Source: Sedimentitalea todarodis (GTDB lineage Bacteria > Pseudomonadota > Alphaproteobacteria > Rhodobacterales > Rhodobacteraceae). Taken from it: a DNA stretch of 64,000 bases. The stretch is taken from NCBI RefSeq assembly GCF_032595355.1, contig NZ_JASMWN010000024.1, positions 3,874 to 67,873 of the forward strand, read 5' to 3'. Below, one piece after another: positions 51,259 through 59,595 of this stretch. The stretch's first letter is position 1; each line of letters opens with the position of its first letter. A model generated the notes under the pieces. It was not told the origin of the DNA and ran no database searches. It saw nothing but the letters and a program-made list of their open reading frames with translations. Position numbers and translations under genes: made by a program.

Positions 51259-51289
51259 TTCTTACAACCTACACCTCCTAGAGGTTCAA
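51259..51289 (-). promoter_or_regulatory. MerR-type promoter of L,D-transpeptidase
   Basis: On the minus strand TTGAAC (51284-51289) and TAAGAA (51259-51264) are 19 bp apart. The spacer starts CTCTAG as in the related promoters, but the right half (GTGTAGG) is less symmetric. Confidence 0.7.
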
Positions 51290-51412
51290 GGCAAAAACGT
51301 CAGCACACGAGCATGTGTATGGAACCTGGCTTGCTGTGCCGAAATGTACGACCTCGCCGCAACAACGGCGCGCGCCTGCCATGTGCTAGCTGCCTTCAAA
51401 CAAAGAAATTGC

Positions 51413-51447
51413 CAATACAGTATTATTTTGCCAATAATGCGGTATTG
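51413..51447. repeat. Imperfect inverted repeat upstream of exported protein gene
   Basis: CAATACAGTATTATT (51413-51427) and AATAATGCGGTATTG (51433-51447) are complementary at 13 of 15 positions around a 5-base spacer. It lies 36 bp before the 51484 gene and may be an operator or promoter element. Confidence 0.5.
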
Positions 51448-51483
51448 TTGAGCTATTTTCAACGTGCCAACTCAGGAGGCTAA

Positions 51484-52311
51484 ATGATGAAGAACCTCAG
51501 AAACTCTGCCTTGGTCGTGGCCGCGCTGACAGCCGCCACATTTACCTCTGCCCCGCAACGTGCCGCAGCTCAAACCTACCAAATCGACTGCGCAATCCTT
51601 CTCTGTCTTTCCGGGGGGTGGCCCGCATCCGTGCCATGCGCCAGGGCGAGAGCAGAATTCATCCGTCGTATCACACCCTGGCCCGTAGAGCCGCCGCTGC
51701 AAATCTGGCGTTGCCCCATGGGTGCCGCATATACGGTAGACCCGGACACGCTGACCAGTGAGCGGATTTACGAAATCCTTTTTGAGCTCGATCAGTCTGC
51801 ACCGCTGCAATCCTTCTCTGTGGATGAGGCAGGCAATCCGGTCACCGGCTCAGATGGTCGGCTGGCCGGAGCCCCTGCCCCGACATTTCAAGCGCCGCCA
51901 CTCGCGGACGCGATGGTGCCGCAACACGCTGTCGTTCGTATGACCGGCGGCAACGCGGCGCCATTGCCCGAGGGCTTCACAATGCAGCTTGTGCAAGATC
52001 GTGCTGACATTGACATCAGTGGGTCCGAGTTCAACTTCGTTCGTTCGATCCGTGTTTTCGATGCAACCTACGTGCGGCAACATGAATCCGGTCGCGATGG
52101 TGATTGTAACCGCACGCAGAACATCCGGCTTGGCACCTATGGCACCCAAGGTGACTTTCGTTGGACAAGAAGCTCAGTTGCCGCCCTACCCGCAGCCCAT
52201 GTGGGCACAGCGGGGTTCGGCAGCACCTGCCCAAGCATTTTTCACCGGTCGGTATTCGTTGAGTGGCGCGACTATGAAGGCAACTACGGCTTCGAGCAGG
52301 TGAACTACTAG
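51484..52311 (+). CDS. Exported Cys-containing protein, plasmid-associated, unknown function
   Basis: This 275-residue protein has a signal peptide (MMKNLRNSALVVAALTAATF) and CAGGAGG upstream. The mature N-terminus has a conserved-looking block, DCAILLCLSGGWPASVPCAR, then FIRRITPWPVEPPLQIWRCP, which I associate with proteins found on rhodobacterial plasmids near transfer genes. The C-terminal part has DGDCNRTQNIRLGTYG and CPSIFHRSVFVEWRDYEG. Six Cys suggest disulfides. Function is unknown. It marks the border between the metal island and the replication region. Confidence 0.75.
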   Translation: MMKNLRNSALVVAALTAATFTSAPQRAAAQTYQIDCAILLCLSGGWPASVPCARARAEFIRRITPWPVEPPLQIWRCPMGAAYTVDPDTLTSERIYEILFELDQSAPLQSFSVDEAGNPVTGSDGRLAGAPAPTFQAPPLADAMVPQHAVVRMTGGNAAPLPEGFTMQLVQDRADIDISGSEFNFVRSIRVFDATYVRQHESGRDGDCNRTQNIRLGTYGTQGDFRWTRSSVAALPAAHVGTAGFGSTCPSIFHRSVFVEWRDYEGNYGFEQVNY

Positions 52312-52389
52312 ATATGGTGATGCGCGTCCGCGACAAAACCGTATTTACGGCAGGCACCTATAAATAGTATGCCTGTGGGACAAAACAAG

Positions 52390-52584
52390 AATCGAAAGGG
52401 GGCGGCAAGCGAGCAGCTGAAAAAGCAAACCCCCGCAAGGCGGCAACCATGCGGGGGGTTTGATAAGACCTAGGGACGGCAATCCCGAAGAGGCTCTATA
52501 ACTTAAGCCCGGTTTTATCACCCAAGACAGCGATCAGACAAGTAAAAAACGCATCCGTGCGACCAGTCCCATTGCATCTTGGCC
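52390..52584. repeat. Repeat unit 1 upstream of repC
   Basis: The unit contains ATCGAA, a hairpin with stem AAACCCCCGCA (52427-52437) pairing with TGCGGGGGGTTT (52450-52461), and AAAAAACGCATCCGTGCG (52544-52561), ending GCATCTTGG. On the minus strand the last element reads as a short stem followed by a T run, like a terminator. Two related units follow. Confidence 0.7.
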
Positions 52585-52686
52585 TAACTCTTGACGAAAC
52601 CACAAGAATTAGCCCCAGACGCAAGACCTAGACAAACCTCTCACGCAGAGGCCGAGGTGTTGTATGCTGAGCAAAGATCGAAACAG

Positions 52687-52880
52687 AATCGAAGGAGATT
52701 CGAGACATCCAGAAAGCGAAACCCCCGCAAGGCGGTGACCTTAACGGGGGGGTTCAAGAACCAGGAAGCGCCAACTTCCCAGACAATCCAATATCTAATT
52801 GCGGTTCTAGCACCTCCCAATCAGCTCGATCAAGAAAAAACGCATTTGTGCGAACAGGTGAAGTGCATCTTGGATTGGCC
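52687..52880. repeat. Repeat unit 2 upstream of repC
   Basis: It has the same order as unit 1: ATCGAAGGA, hairpin stem GAAACCCCCG (52718-52727) with CGGGGGGGTTC (52745-52755), then AAAAAACGCATTTGTGCG (52835-52852) and GCATCTTGG. It is offset from unit 1 by about 290 bp. Confidence 0.7.
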
Positions 52881-52949
52881 CACCGAAACCACGTTGGACC
52901 AACCCTGGGTGCAAACCCAAACAACCCGGCAGCATCTTTCTGCCGATAC

Positions 52950-53106
52950 TTCGAAGGAGAAACTGAACCCTAGAAAAGCAAAACCCCGCAAGGCGGTGAA
53001 CCTTCCGGGGAGCTATGAAATCAGAGCGCCAACTCTGAGATCGCCTAGAACACGATCACCATAGCACCCCCTGATTCATGCAGGCAAGAAAAAACGCATT
53101 TGTGCG
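52950..53106. repeat. Repeat unit 3 upstream of repC
   Basis: It has TCGAAGGA, a shorter hairpin CCCCG (52984-52988) with CGGGG (53006-53010), and AAAAAACGCATTTGTGCG near 53089-53106. It is offset from unit 2 by about 260 bp and lies 60 bp before the repC start. The three units probably control replication through small RNAs or form part of the origin; that is inference. Confidence 0.7.
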
Positions 53107-53166
53107 AACAATGAAGTTTTGCCTGTCGCCGCCTTGTCCATCGAGCAGAGACAAGGAGTGACAACA

Positions 53167-54360
53167 ATGAGGACACAACCTCACCCCGCCCTTCCACAGG
53201 GCTATTCCCGGCGTGATGTTATCGCGCTGGTCGCTGACGTGGGCCGTGACATCGGCCTCAGCACACGTTTGACTGACATCTTGACGCGTATGATCGGCAG
53301 CACTGATCAGGACGCTTGGGTCGATCCGGAGAAGGAGCCCATTTTCTATGGGCGCCAGGAGACCTTCGCACAGCGCCTAAGGATCTCGACACGCCAATTG
53401 CGATCACATGAAAAGAGCCTGCAAAAGCATGGGCTCATTCAGCGCCGCACGCTTGCCAATGGCAGTCGCTACGGCAGCGCCGGCTTAGGACTGGTTCTGA
53501 CGCCTCTTATCGAGAGGTTCACAGAGTTTCTGGACATTCGAGAAGCCAGAAAGGCGCAGTTTGAACGCATGAAGCAGCTCAAGGCCCTGCGCAGCGTGCG
53601 TCTGGCAACCTTCCGCGATGAACTTGCGCGTCTCTCGGAAGACGATCAATCATCAGCCGACGTCCAAGCTATGATCCAAGAACGAACCACCTGGCCGCGC
53701 ACAGATACGCTCCTCTCTTTGGGCGAAGCGCAATTGTCGCAGCACCTCGATGATGCCACTAGCCTGTGCACAACATTGGTGGAATGGATAGAAAACCATA
53801 GTGATTCCTCCTGTGAACCGGAAGAAACCTTCCGGTCCTATATACAAGAAGACATTCACCAGATTCATTCTGAAGAATGTAACGCAAGCGACAATAAGCG
53901 GAGCGCGGGCTTGCCCGCGCACTCTGATTCAATTATGTCGGAGCCTGACGGCCCCGACGATTGCAGAGAAAAACAGCTTCAGGCGGAAACCGAAGCACTT
54001 CAAGGGCTATTTTCAGGCTTCTATGGACTGTCGCATGCGATCTCCTTGGCAAGCGAAGAGTTCCAAATGGAGATGGAAGCACGCAGTGGCGAACGACCGG
54101 AATATGCTTTGGTCGAGGCCGCGGCGGCGCGGGTGCCGCATCTTGGGATCAACATCACCGCCTGGGCGGCGGCTTGCGATCGGATGGGGCGCACCAAAGC
54201 GGCGATCTGCATTCTGTTGCTCGATGCCAACCGGGATCATGCCGTCAATCCTGTCCGCAATCCTGGGGGCGCGCTGCGCGGTATGATCAAAGCGCACAAT
54301 CGTGGCAAGCTCAACATTATCGGGAGCTTGATCGGGCTGCATCGGAGACGTGGCCTGTGA
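53167..54360 (+). CDS. repC: RepC-type plasmid replication initiator
   Basis: This 397-residue protein has the RepC N-terminal domain: QGYSRRDVIALVADVGRDIG, IFYGRQETFAQRLRISTRQL, RSHEKSLQKHGLIQRRTLAN and GSRYGSAGLGLVLTPLIERF. The C-terminal domain includes WAAACDRMGRTKAAICILLL and NPVRNPGGALRGMIKAHNRG. RepC starts replication of repABC-type replicons, usually from an origin inside its own gene. The ATG at 53167 follows AAGGAG; the frame to 53119 would include the repeat region. No repA or repB precedes it, so segregation must be supplied elsewhere or this is a RepC-only or remnant module. Confidence 0.92.
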   Translation: MRTQPHPALPQGYSRRDVIALVADVGRDIGLSTRLTDILTRMIGSTDQDAWVDPEKEPIFYGRQETFAQRLRISTRQLRSHEKSLQKHGLIQRRTLANGSRYGSAGLGLVLTPLIERFTEFLDIREARKAQFERMKQLKALRSVRLATFRDELARLSEDDQSSADVQAMIQERTTWPRTDTLLSLGEAQLSQHLDDATSLCTTLVEWIENHSDSSCEPEETFRSYIQEDIHQIHSEECNASDNKRSAGLPAHSDSIMSEPDGPDDCREKQLQAETEALQGLFSGFYGLSHAISLASEEFQMEMEARSGERPEYALVEAAAARVPHLGINITAWAAACDRMGRTKAAICILLLDANRDHAVNPVRNPGGALRGMIKAHNRGKLNIIGSLIGLHRRRGL

Positions 54361-54556
54361 CCTGTTTTGGCAAGCAAACACGATGTTTTCCGCGATTATT
54401 GGGTCTCTGTCGTCGAGCTCGTACCCAAATACCTGGGCTGATGGGCACCACATCGACCAGAGAAGCCCCGAAGACCACGGTCTTTTGGGTCCGCGGCTTT
54501 CAAACGGTCAAACACCGTGGCACTGTCGGGTTTCCAATGATCAGGAAGGTTCTGTT

Positions 54557-55411
54557 TTGAGTTGGGCTTTATTCATCGACGAGTCCGGACAAGATCAGCG
54601 CCAGTCTCCCTACGAAGTTCTCGCGGGCATCGCGATAGAAGATCGCGCACTCTGGCGATTGATCCGCGAGTTGTCTGACGCACAGGAGGAGATTTTTGGC
54701 CTTCGGCTCTTTGAAGCCTATGGCAGCGAGGCGAAAGCGCAAAAGCTACTCAAGAAAAAGGTCTTCACGCATGCCGCGCAGATGCCGCCTTTCCCACCAG
54801 ATCAACGCAGAACGCTTGCCTGCGAGATTTTGCAGGACGGCACCGCGGTCAGCCGTGACCGGCTGACCGCGCTGGCCCAGGCGAAACTCGCCTATGTTGA
54901 ACGCGCGTTGGATCTTTCGCAGAAAGCTGGCGCCAGAGCCTTTGCTTCAATTGTGCCGCAAGCGGCGCGCCGGCCCGCTGGCGGGATGTTGCGCAAGGAT
55001 TACGCCTATCTCTTTGAACGGTTTTTCTACTTTCTGAACGGCTTCGATGAGGATCCGATGGGATACGTCGTTTTTGACGAGCTGGACAAAAGCGCGAGCC
55101 ATATTCTTCTCAATCAGGTTGCCGAATACTTCTTGAAGACGAAGAAAGGTCAGACTCGATCGCGGCTTATCATTCCCGAGCCGTTTTTTGTTCACAGCGA
55201 CCTTACGACAATGGTTCAGGTTGCCGACCTCATCGCCTATATTTTGAGTTGGGGGGTGCGGTTGAAGGGCATGAATGCGCCCCACCGTGCTGAGTTGGAT
55301 GCCTTGTCCCGGAAAGTCATGCGGTTGCGATTCACGCAGCATACGCCCGGCGGGTACACAAATTATGGGTTCAAGATCATCAACGATCTCAGAGCCGCAG
55401 CCCACAAATAG
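54557..55411 (+). CDS. DUF3800 protein
   Basis: This protein of about 284 residues starts at a TTG with AGGAAGG upstream and begins LSWALFIDESGQDQRQSPYE. The DUF3800 fold (RNase H-like) is marked by FIDESG near residue 5, GYVVFDELDKSA in the middle, and FVHSDLTTMVQVADLIAYIL near residue 220 with conserved acidic residues. The family occurs on mobile elements and near defence genes; a nuclease role is suspected but unproven. It lies between repC and the ABC-3C operon. The 196 bp before it has no other gene. Confidence 0.82.
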   Translation: MSWALFIDESGQDQRQSPYEVLAGIAIEDRALWRLIRELSDAQEEIFGLRLFEAYGSEAKAQKLLKKKVFTHAAQMPPFPPDQRRTLACEILQDGTAVSRDRLTALAQAKLAYVERALDLSQKAGARAFASIVPQAARRPAGGMLRKDYAYLFERFFYFLNGFDEDPMGYVVFDELDKSASHILLNQVAEYFLKTKKGQTRSRLIIPEPFFVHSDLTTMVQVADLIAYILSWGVRLKGMNAPHRAELDALSRKVMRLRFTQHTPGGYTNYGFKIINDLRAAAHK

Positions 55412-55836
55412 AAAAAGGCAATGCCGTCGCCAGCAAAGCCTCCGATGTCTATGTAGCATCTGTGAGGTGTTTTGTCCAGATCGTCAGGTGAGAAAACCGA
55501 TTTGGAGCGTGAGGTTTCGATCTTTGTTGTTACGATTTATTATCCCTTTTCAGGGTGCTAGGGGGCGCCGCCTGCGGCGATCAGCTCTAGTCGGCCGGGC
55601 CGACCGGAGCCCAAAGTCTCCGCCCATTCGGGTGACGATCTTCGCCCGGGCGGCCTGTCGGCCGCCGAAAGATCCTTCTCTAACAGCATTTCTTGGATGC
55701 TAGTCATCGTCATTTTTCTTGTGAAATCAGCGCATTTGGGCGACAAGTGACATCAGATCTGCATCATCAAAACATGACCAATGCAGACAGTTTAAAAGCA
55801 AAAGAGCCGGAAATGGCCCCATAGATTCGAGCACTG
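55412..55836. other. 425-bp gap with GC-rich inverted repeats
   Basis: No confident gene is seen. The middle part (about 55558-55670) is unusually GC-rich with short inverted repeats such as CGGCCGGGCCGACCG and GGGCGGCCTGTCGGCCGCC. A minus-strand frame at 55558-55746 (62 codons) is probably chance or a decayed gene. The last 90 bp before 55837 are AT-rich and probably hold the promoter of the ABC-3C operon. Confidence 0.5.
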
Positions 55837-56748
55837 ATGGACCCCGTGGCAACCGCTTTCTACGCGCAACACTTCAAGATCGCGTTTCTAGAGAAGAAAG
55901 GCACCGAGTTCCAGGATTGGGTCGCTCGTCTTGGAAGTCACGCGCTCGGAGCCGACTTCGAGATCGTACGGCCTTATGGCAAACAGGGCGACTGGAAATG
56001 CGACGGCCGACAGCTCAGCACCGGTGTCATTTTTCAATGTTATGGCCCCGAAACGCCGACGGACAAAAAGACCATCGCGAAGATCGATGCGGATTTCGTC
56101 GGCGCCTTGGCCAAATGGCCCGACTTCATCAAAAGATGGGTCTTTGTCCACAACATCCCGGGCGGCCAACCGCCAGCGGTCATCGCGCATCTCGATACGT
56201 TGCGCAAAGCGCATCCAGACGTTTCGTTCGATATCTGGGCTGAATCCAAGCTGTTTGGCTGGCATAACATGCTCGAAGATGCGCATGCGCTCCTTATGTA
56301 TGGGGCCGTTCCCACGCAGCAGATAGCCAGCGGGCTTGAGTTGCAAGACCTGCAGCCGGTCATAGATGTGCTTGAACGACGCGAGCCCGACCCAAACGAT
56401 CCTGTTCCCGCCCCGCCTTCAGCAAAAAAGCTCGAAAAGAACGCGCTCTCCACCGAGGCGGATGAACTCCTGCGCCTTGGCCGACGCAAAGTCCGGTTGG
56501 TTGAGACCTATTTCAAGAAAGCTGGCCCCGTAGAGCTTGGAGAGAAAATCGCAGAAGCCTTTCGCGATCATTACGTTAAACTACGTGCCATGGAACTGGA
56601 GCCCGATCAGATATTCTCCTATCTGCAGAAATTCGCAGGCGTCACCGGTGCACCCAAACGGCAAGTCGCAGCGATGGCTGTCATGGCCTATTTCTTTGAC
56701 CGTTGTGACATCTTCGAAGACCCCGACGCAGAGGCTCCGAGCACATGA
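55837..56748 (+). CDS. ABC-3C system nuclease-like component
   Basis: This 303-residue protein has an N-terminal region like a PD-(D/E)XK nuclease: TEFQDWVARLGSHALGADFE, GKQGDWKCDGRQL with D52, and STGVIFQCYGPETP with Q67 and Y69. A helical C-terminal part of about 80 residues follows, starting near FKKAGPVELGEKIAEAFRDH. In ABC-three-component systems such a protein is the likely effector that is controlled by the ATPase. It overlaps the middle component gene by 4 bp. The exact subfamily of the C-terminal domain is not certain. Confidence 0.82.
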   Translation: MDPVATAFYAQHFKIAFLEKKGTEFQDWVARLGSHALGADFEIVRPYGKQGDWKCDGRQLSTGVIFQCYGPETPTDKKTIAKIDADFVGALAKWPDFIKRWVFVHNIPGGQPPAVIAHLDTLRKAHPDVSFDIWAESKLFGWHNMLEDAHALLMYGAVPTQQIASGLELQDLQPVIDVLERREPDPNDPVPAPPSAKKLEKNALSTEADELLRLGRRKVRLVETYFKKAGPVELGEKIAEAFRDHYVKLRAMELEPDQIFSYLQKFAGVTGAPKRQVAAMAVMAYFFDRCDIFEDPDAEAPST

Positions 56749-56990
56749 TTTTGCCAACCAAACATGTCAAAGCAGAACGCGCGTTGATCGGTGTTGGGGG
56801 TGAGGTTTTGGGGCTTTTGACCGAGCCGATGACAGTCTCACGGCTTTGGGATGCGCTACGCGAGCGAAGATCAGCCGTCTCAGCGAAAGCGCCGGTCGAT
56901 TACACCTGGTTCGTACTGGCATTGGATTTCCTGTTCATGATCGGGGCGATAGAGGCCAAACGCGGTATCATCGAGCGAGCAGCACCATGA
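56745..56990 (+). CDS. ABC-3C middle component (MC6-like)
   Basis: This 81-residue protein reads MILPTKHVKAERALIGVGGE, then LGLLTEPMTVSRLWDALRER, a linker, and YTWFVLALDFLFMIGAIEAK. It is the small winged-helix-like adaptor found between effector and ATPase in ABC-three-component systems; the start and the final hydrophobic block match the type called middle component 6. It overlaps both neighbours by 4 bp (ATGA), so the three are produced together. Confidence 0.85.
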   Translation: MILPTKHVKAERALIGVGGEVLGLLTEPMTVSRLWDALRERRSAVSAKAPVDYTWFVLALDFLFMIGAIEAKRGIIERAAP

Positions 56991-58744
56991 TCACCCGTTT
57001 GAGCAGCAGCTTAGAGAGCTTCAAGACGTTGGAGTTTTCGCATGGTCTCAATGTGCTCTTGGCCGACAAGAGCGAAGGCGCGACCGATCTGCAAACCCGC
57101 AACGGAGCCGGGAAGTCCAGCTTCATCGAGACTATTCACTTTCTCACTGGTGGCAACGCTGGCAAAGACAGCATCTTCCGTTCAAAGGCCCTGCTCGATG
57201 CCAGTTTCGAACTCCAAATTGACATCGCTGATGACGAGGTCACCGTTGAACGCTCGGGTGCCACACCCAGCAAGATTTTCCTGAACGGTCCCGTCGAGAA
57301 CTGGCCGATCCCGCCAAAGTTCAAGAAGGACCGCGGTGATTTCGAGATTTCCAACACCAACTGGTGCCACACACTAGGTGCAAAGTGGTTTGGGCTGGAA
57401 GCCCCACCCGATTCAGATACGAAATACCAGCCAACGTTCCGCTCACTGTTTGCTTACTTCGCGAGGCGCCAGGCCAGCGACGCTTTTCAAAACCCAATGC
57501 AGCAAGCGGGTATGCAGCAAATCTGGGATCAACAAGTCGCCATCTCTTATCTGATTGGCTTGGATTGGCATGTCTCTCAGGAGTTTCAGGGCCTGCGAGA
57601 AAAAGAAAAGTTGGTGAAGTCGCTTGGCAAAGCGGCACGTTCCGGCGACCTGGGCCCCCATTTTGGTCGCGCGGCAGACTTGCGCACCAAGGTCGTCGTC
57701 GCCTCGAACCGTGTCGAACAGATACGTGAACAGATCGACGCATTCGAAGTTATCCCAGAGTACCGGGCCTTGGAGGCCGAGGCGAGTGACATTACCCGGT
57801 CGATCAACACCTTGAGCGAGGAGAATTTTGTCGACCTCCAGCTCATTAAGGAGTTGCAAGCTTCCCTCGCAGAAGAGGAAGCTCCGGGGACTGATGACAT
57901 TGAGAAGCTATACGCTGAAGCCGGCGTTGTTTTGCCCGAGCGGCTGACGCGCCGCCTTGATGAAGTCCAGGCATTTCACAAAGCGATCATTGAAAACCGA
58001 GCGTCCCATCTCAGCGCTGAGCTGTCATCAGCCGAGGCCCGCATCGAGGCGCGCGAGACCGAGAAACTGGGTTTTGATGAGCGGCGGCGGCAAATCATGA
58101 GCGTGTTGCAATCTGGTGGCGCGCTTGAACAGTACACGGCCCTGCGCGAAGAACTTGGCCGTGCCGAAGCCGACGTTGAAACGCTTCGGCAGCGGCTTCA
58201 AACAGCAGAAATGCTGGAAAGCACAAAGACTGAGCTGGACGCAGATCGAAACCGCCTGTCGCAAGCCTTGCGAGACGACATCAAAGAACGCGCCAGCTTT
58301 CTCGATGATGCAATCCTGACCTTCGAAGAGCTGTCCCAATCACTCTATGAGCAAGCCGGAAGCCTGACGATCGATGCCAGCACGTCCGGGCCACGGTTCG
58401 AAGTAAAGATTGACAACCAACGCAGCAAAGGCATCACCAATATGCAGATCTTCTGCTTTGATCTGATGCTGATCGAACTTTGCACAAAGCGGCGCATTTC
58501 ACCCGGTTTCCTGATCCACGACAGTCACCTATTCGATGGTGTTGACGAACGACAGGTTGCCAAAGCACTACAGCTTGGTGCCGATAAAGCTGAGAGCCTT
58601 GGCTTTCAATACATCGTCACCATGAATTCGGATGCCATTCCATCGGAAGGTTTCAGGCGGGGTTTCAACATCTACGATTACGTCTTGCCGACACGCATTA
58701 CGGACGCCGTAGATGATGGAGGCCTTTTCGGACTTCGCTTCTGA
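56987..58744 (+). CDS. ABC-3C SMC-like ATPase (DUF2326)
   Basis: This 585-residue ATPase of the SMC/Rad50 type has an N-terminal Walker A (TRNGAGKSSFIETIHFL, Lys43) after ITRLSSSLESFKTLEFSHGL. A long coiled coil lies at about residues 205-450 (for example ALEAEASDITRSINTLSEEN and LGRAEADVETLRQRLQTAEM). The C-terminal DUF2326 lobe has FCFDLMLIELCTKRRISPGF, then LIHDSHLFDGVDERQVAKAL. The start overlaps the middle component stop. It probably senses invading DNA or its ends and gates the nuclease-like partner. Confidence 0.9.
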   Translation: MITRLSSSLESFKTLEFSHGLNVLLADKSEGATDLQTRNGAGKSSFIETIHFLTGGNAGKDSIFRSKALLDASFELQIDIADDEVTVERSGATPSKIFLNGPVENWPIPPKFKKDRGDFEISNTNWCHTLGAKWFGLEAPPDSDTKYQPTFRSLFAYFARRQASDAFQNPMQQAGMQQIWDQQVAISYLIGLDWHVSQEFQGLREKEKLVKSLGKAARSGDLGPHFGRAADLRTKVVVASNRVEQIREQIDAFEVIPEYRALEAEASDITRSINTLSEENFVDLQLIKELQASLAEEEAPGTDDIEKLYAEAGVVLPERLTRRLDEVQAFHKAIIENRASHLSAELSSAEARIEARETEKLGFDERRRQIMSVLQSGGALEQYTALREELGRAEADVETLRQRLQTAEMLESTKTELDADRNRLSQALRDDIKERASFLDDAILTFEELSQSLYEQAGSLTIDASTSGPRFEVKIDNQRSKGITNMQIFCFDLMLIELCTKRRISPGFLIHDSHLFDGVDERQVAKALQLGADKAESLGFQYIVTMNSDAIPSEGFRRGFNIYDYVLPTRITDAVDDGGLFGLRF

Positions 58745-59008
58745 TCCATCAGTTTCCGACGAGCACAATCCCAGACCACAAATCTCGACGAAGTGCCGAC
58801 CTAAAGGCACAGGAGATTTTCTGTCGCTTTGACTTAGAAGCGAAACCCTCTTGGATTTCGGCCAATCCCTAGCCCGAACCATGACACACCGTCGCGGTGC
58901 TGCAAGCGCTGCGCGCTTCTCCATGTTGTTACGACCCTCCGGGTGCTGCCCCTCTCCTTGGTGCGTCACTTGGGCTGCGTCATTACCCGTAACCAAAAGG
59001 AGATCACG

Positions 59009-59167
59009 ATGACAAAATTGTTGAAGAAAATCCGCACTGTCCTTCGGAATATGGCGCACAAAGCCAAGGTGAAACTAAGCGTTGCCCTATCCGTTCCGGG
59101 TTTCTTGAAGGTCGAGGTTGAGTTTGAAAAAACGCTAATCCCACCCGATAAGCCCGATGCGGCCTAA
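59009..59167 (+). CDS. Small basic protein of unknown function
   Basis: This 52-residue frame has a strong ribosome site (AAAAGGAGATCACG). The product is MTKLLKKIRTVLRNMAHKAK followed by VKLSVALSVPGFLKVEVEFE and KTLIPPDKPDAA. It has a basic amphipathic N-terminal helix and an apparent beta-hairpin. A GC-rich hairpin follows. I do not recognise the family. It sits between two defence systems and could belong to either or neither. The 264 bp upstream of it shows no other gene. Confidence 0.6.
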   Translation: MTKLLKKIRTVLRNMAHKAKVKLSVALSVPGFLKVEVEFEKTLIPPDKPDAA

Positions 59168-59174
59168 CCTGCCG

Positions 59175-59196
59175 GGCCCGCGCATCTGCGCGGGCC
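59175..59196 (+). terminator. GC-rich hairpin, probable terminator
   Basis: A perfect 10-bp stem (GGCCCGCGCA with TGCGCGGGCC) and a 2-base apparent loop, followed by TTCT. It lies 8 bp after the small basic protein gene. The T run is weak. Confidence 0.55.
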
Positions 59197-59214
59197 TTCT
59201 CGACGTCACTCTAA

Positions 59215-59487
59215 CTAGTTTGTCGCAGTCGAGCTGGATGAGCGCAAAGCATTGCAGGCATACATGCCGATCTCGCCACCCTCTGCGCCGTAAGCGATCA
59301 TCGTGCCTACAAGCATCTCCTGACCTTCAGGAATGTCCATTGCTCGGATTTCGGCATGTTCATCGACCTCTTGGAACGACGTCAAAGCAGCAGCATGGCA
59401 CTCCGCTTCGTTGTCAAAACTGAGGTTCGTTTCCAACTCCGATCCGGTCTCGAAATTGAACACAACAATGATCAGTAAAACCTTCAT
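59215..59487 (-). CDS. Small conserved-looking protein of unknown function
   Basis: This 90-residue protein starts MKVLLIIVVFNFETGSELET, with GAAAGAGG upstream of the ATG at 59485-59487, and contains FDNEAECHAAALTSFQEVDE and GTMIAYGAEGGEIGMYACNA. The first ten residues could be a short signal or a beta strand. No function is known. It is convergent with the small basic protein gene. An in-frame upstream start at 59538 is less likely. Confidence 0.6.
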   Translation of the reverse strand: MKVLLIIVVFNFETGSELETNLSFDNEAECHAAALTSFQEVDEHAEIRAMDIPEGQEMLVGTMIAYGAEGGEIGMYACNALRSSSSTATN

Positions 59488-59595
59488 ATGCGGCCTCTTT
59501 CTATGAGAAAACCGGAGCCACAGGGCCCCGGCTTTCAAGTGAAACTTGCGTTTTCACCTTGCAGGATCATCGGCTTCCCAGCCTGTTTCCTACCT

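Noticed and set aside
52591..53064. 157-codon open frame upstream of repC
   Set aside because: Its internal protein repeats (PRKAV) simply reflect the DNA repeat units; there is no ribosome site and no family resemblance.
55558..55746. 62-codon minus-strand frame in the gap before ABC-3C
   Set aside because: Composition is driven by GC-rich inverted repeats, with no domain and no clear ribosome site.
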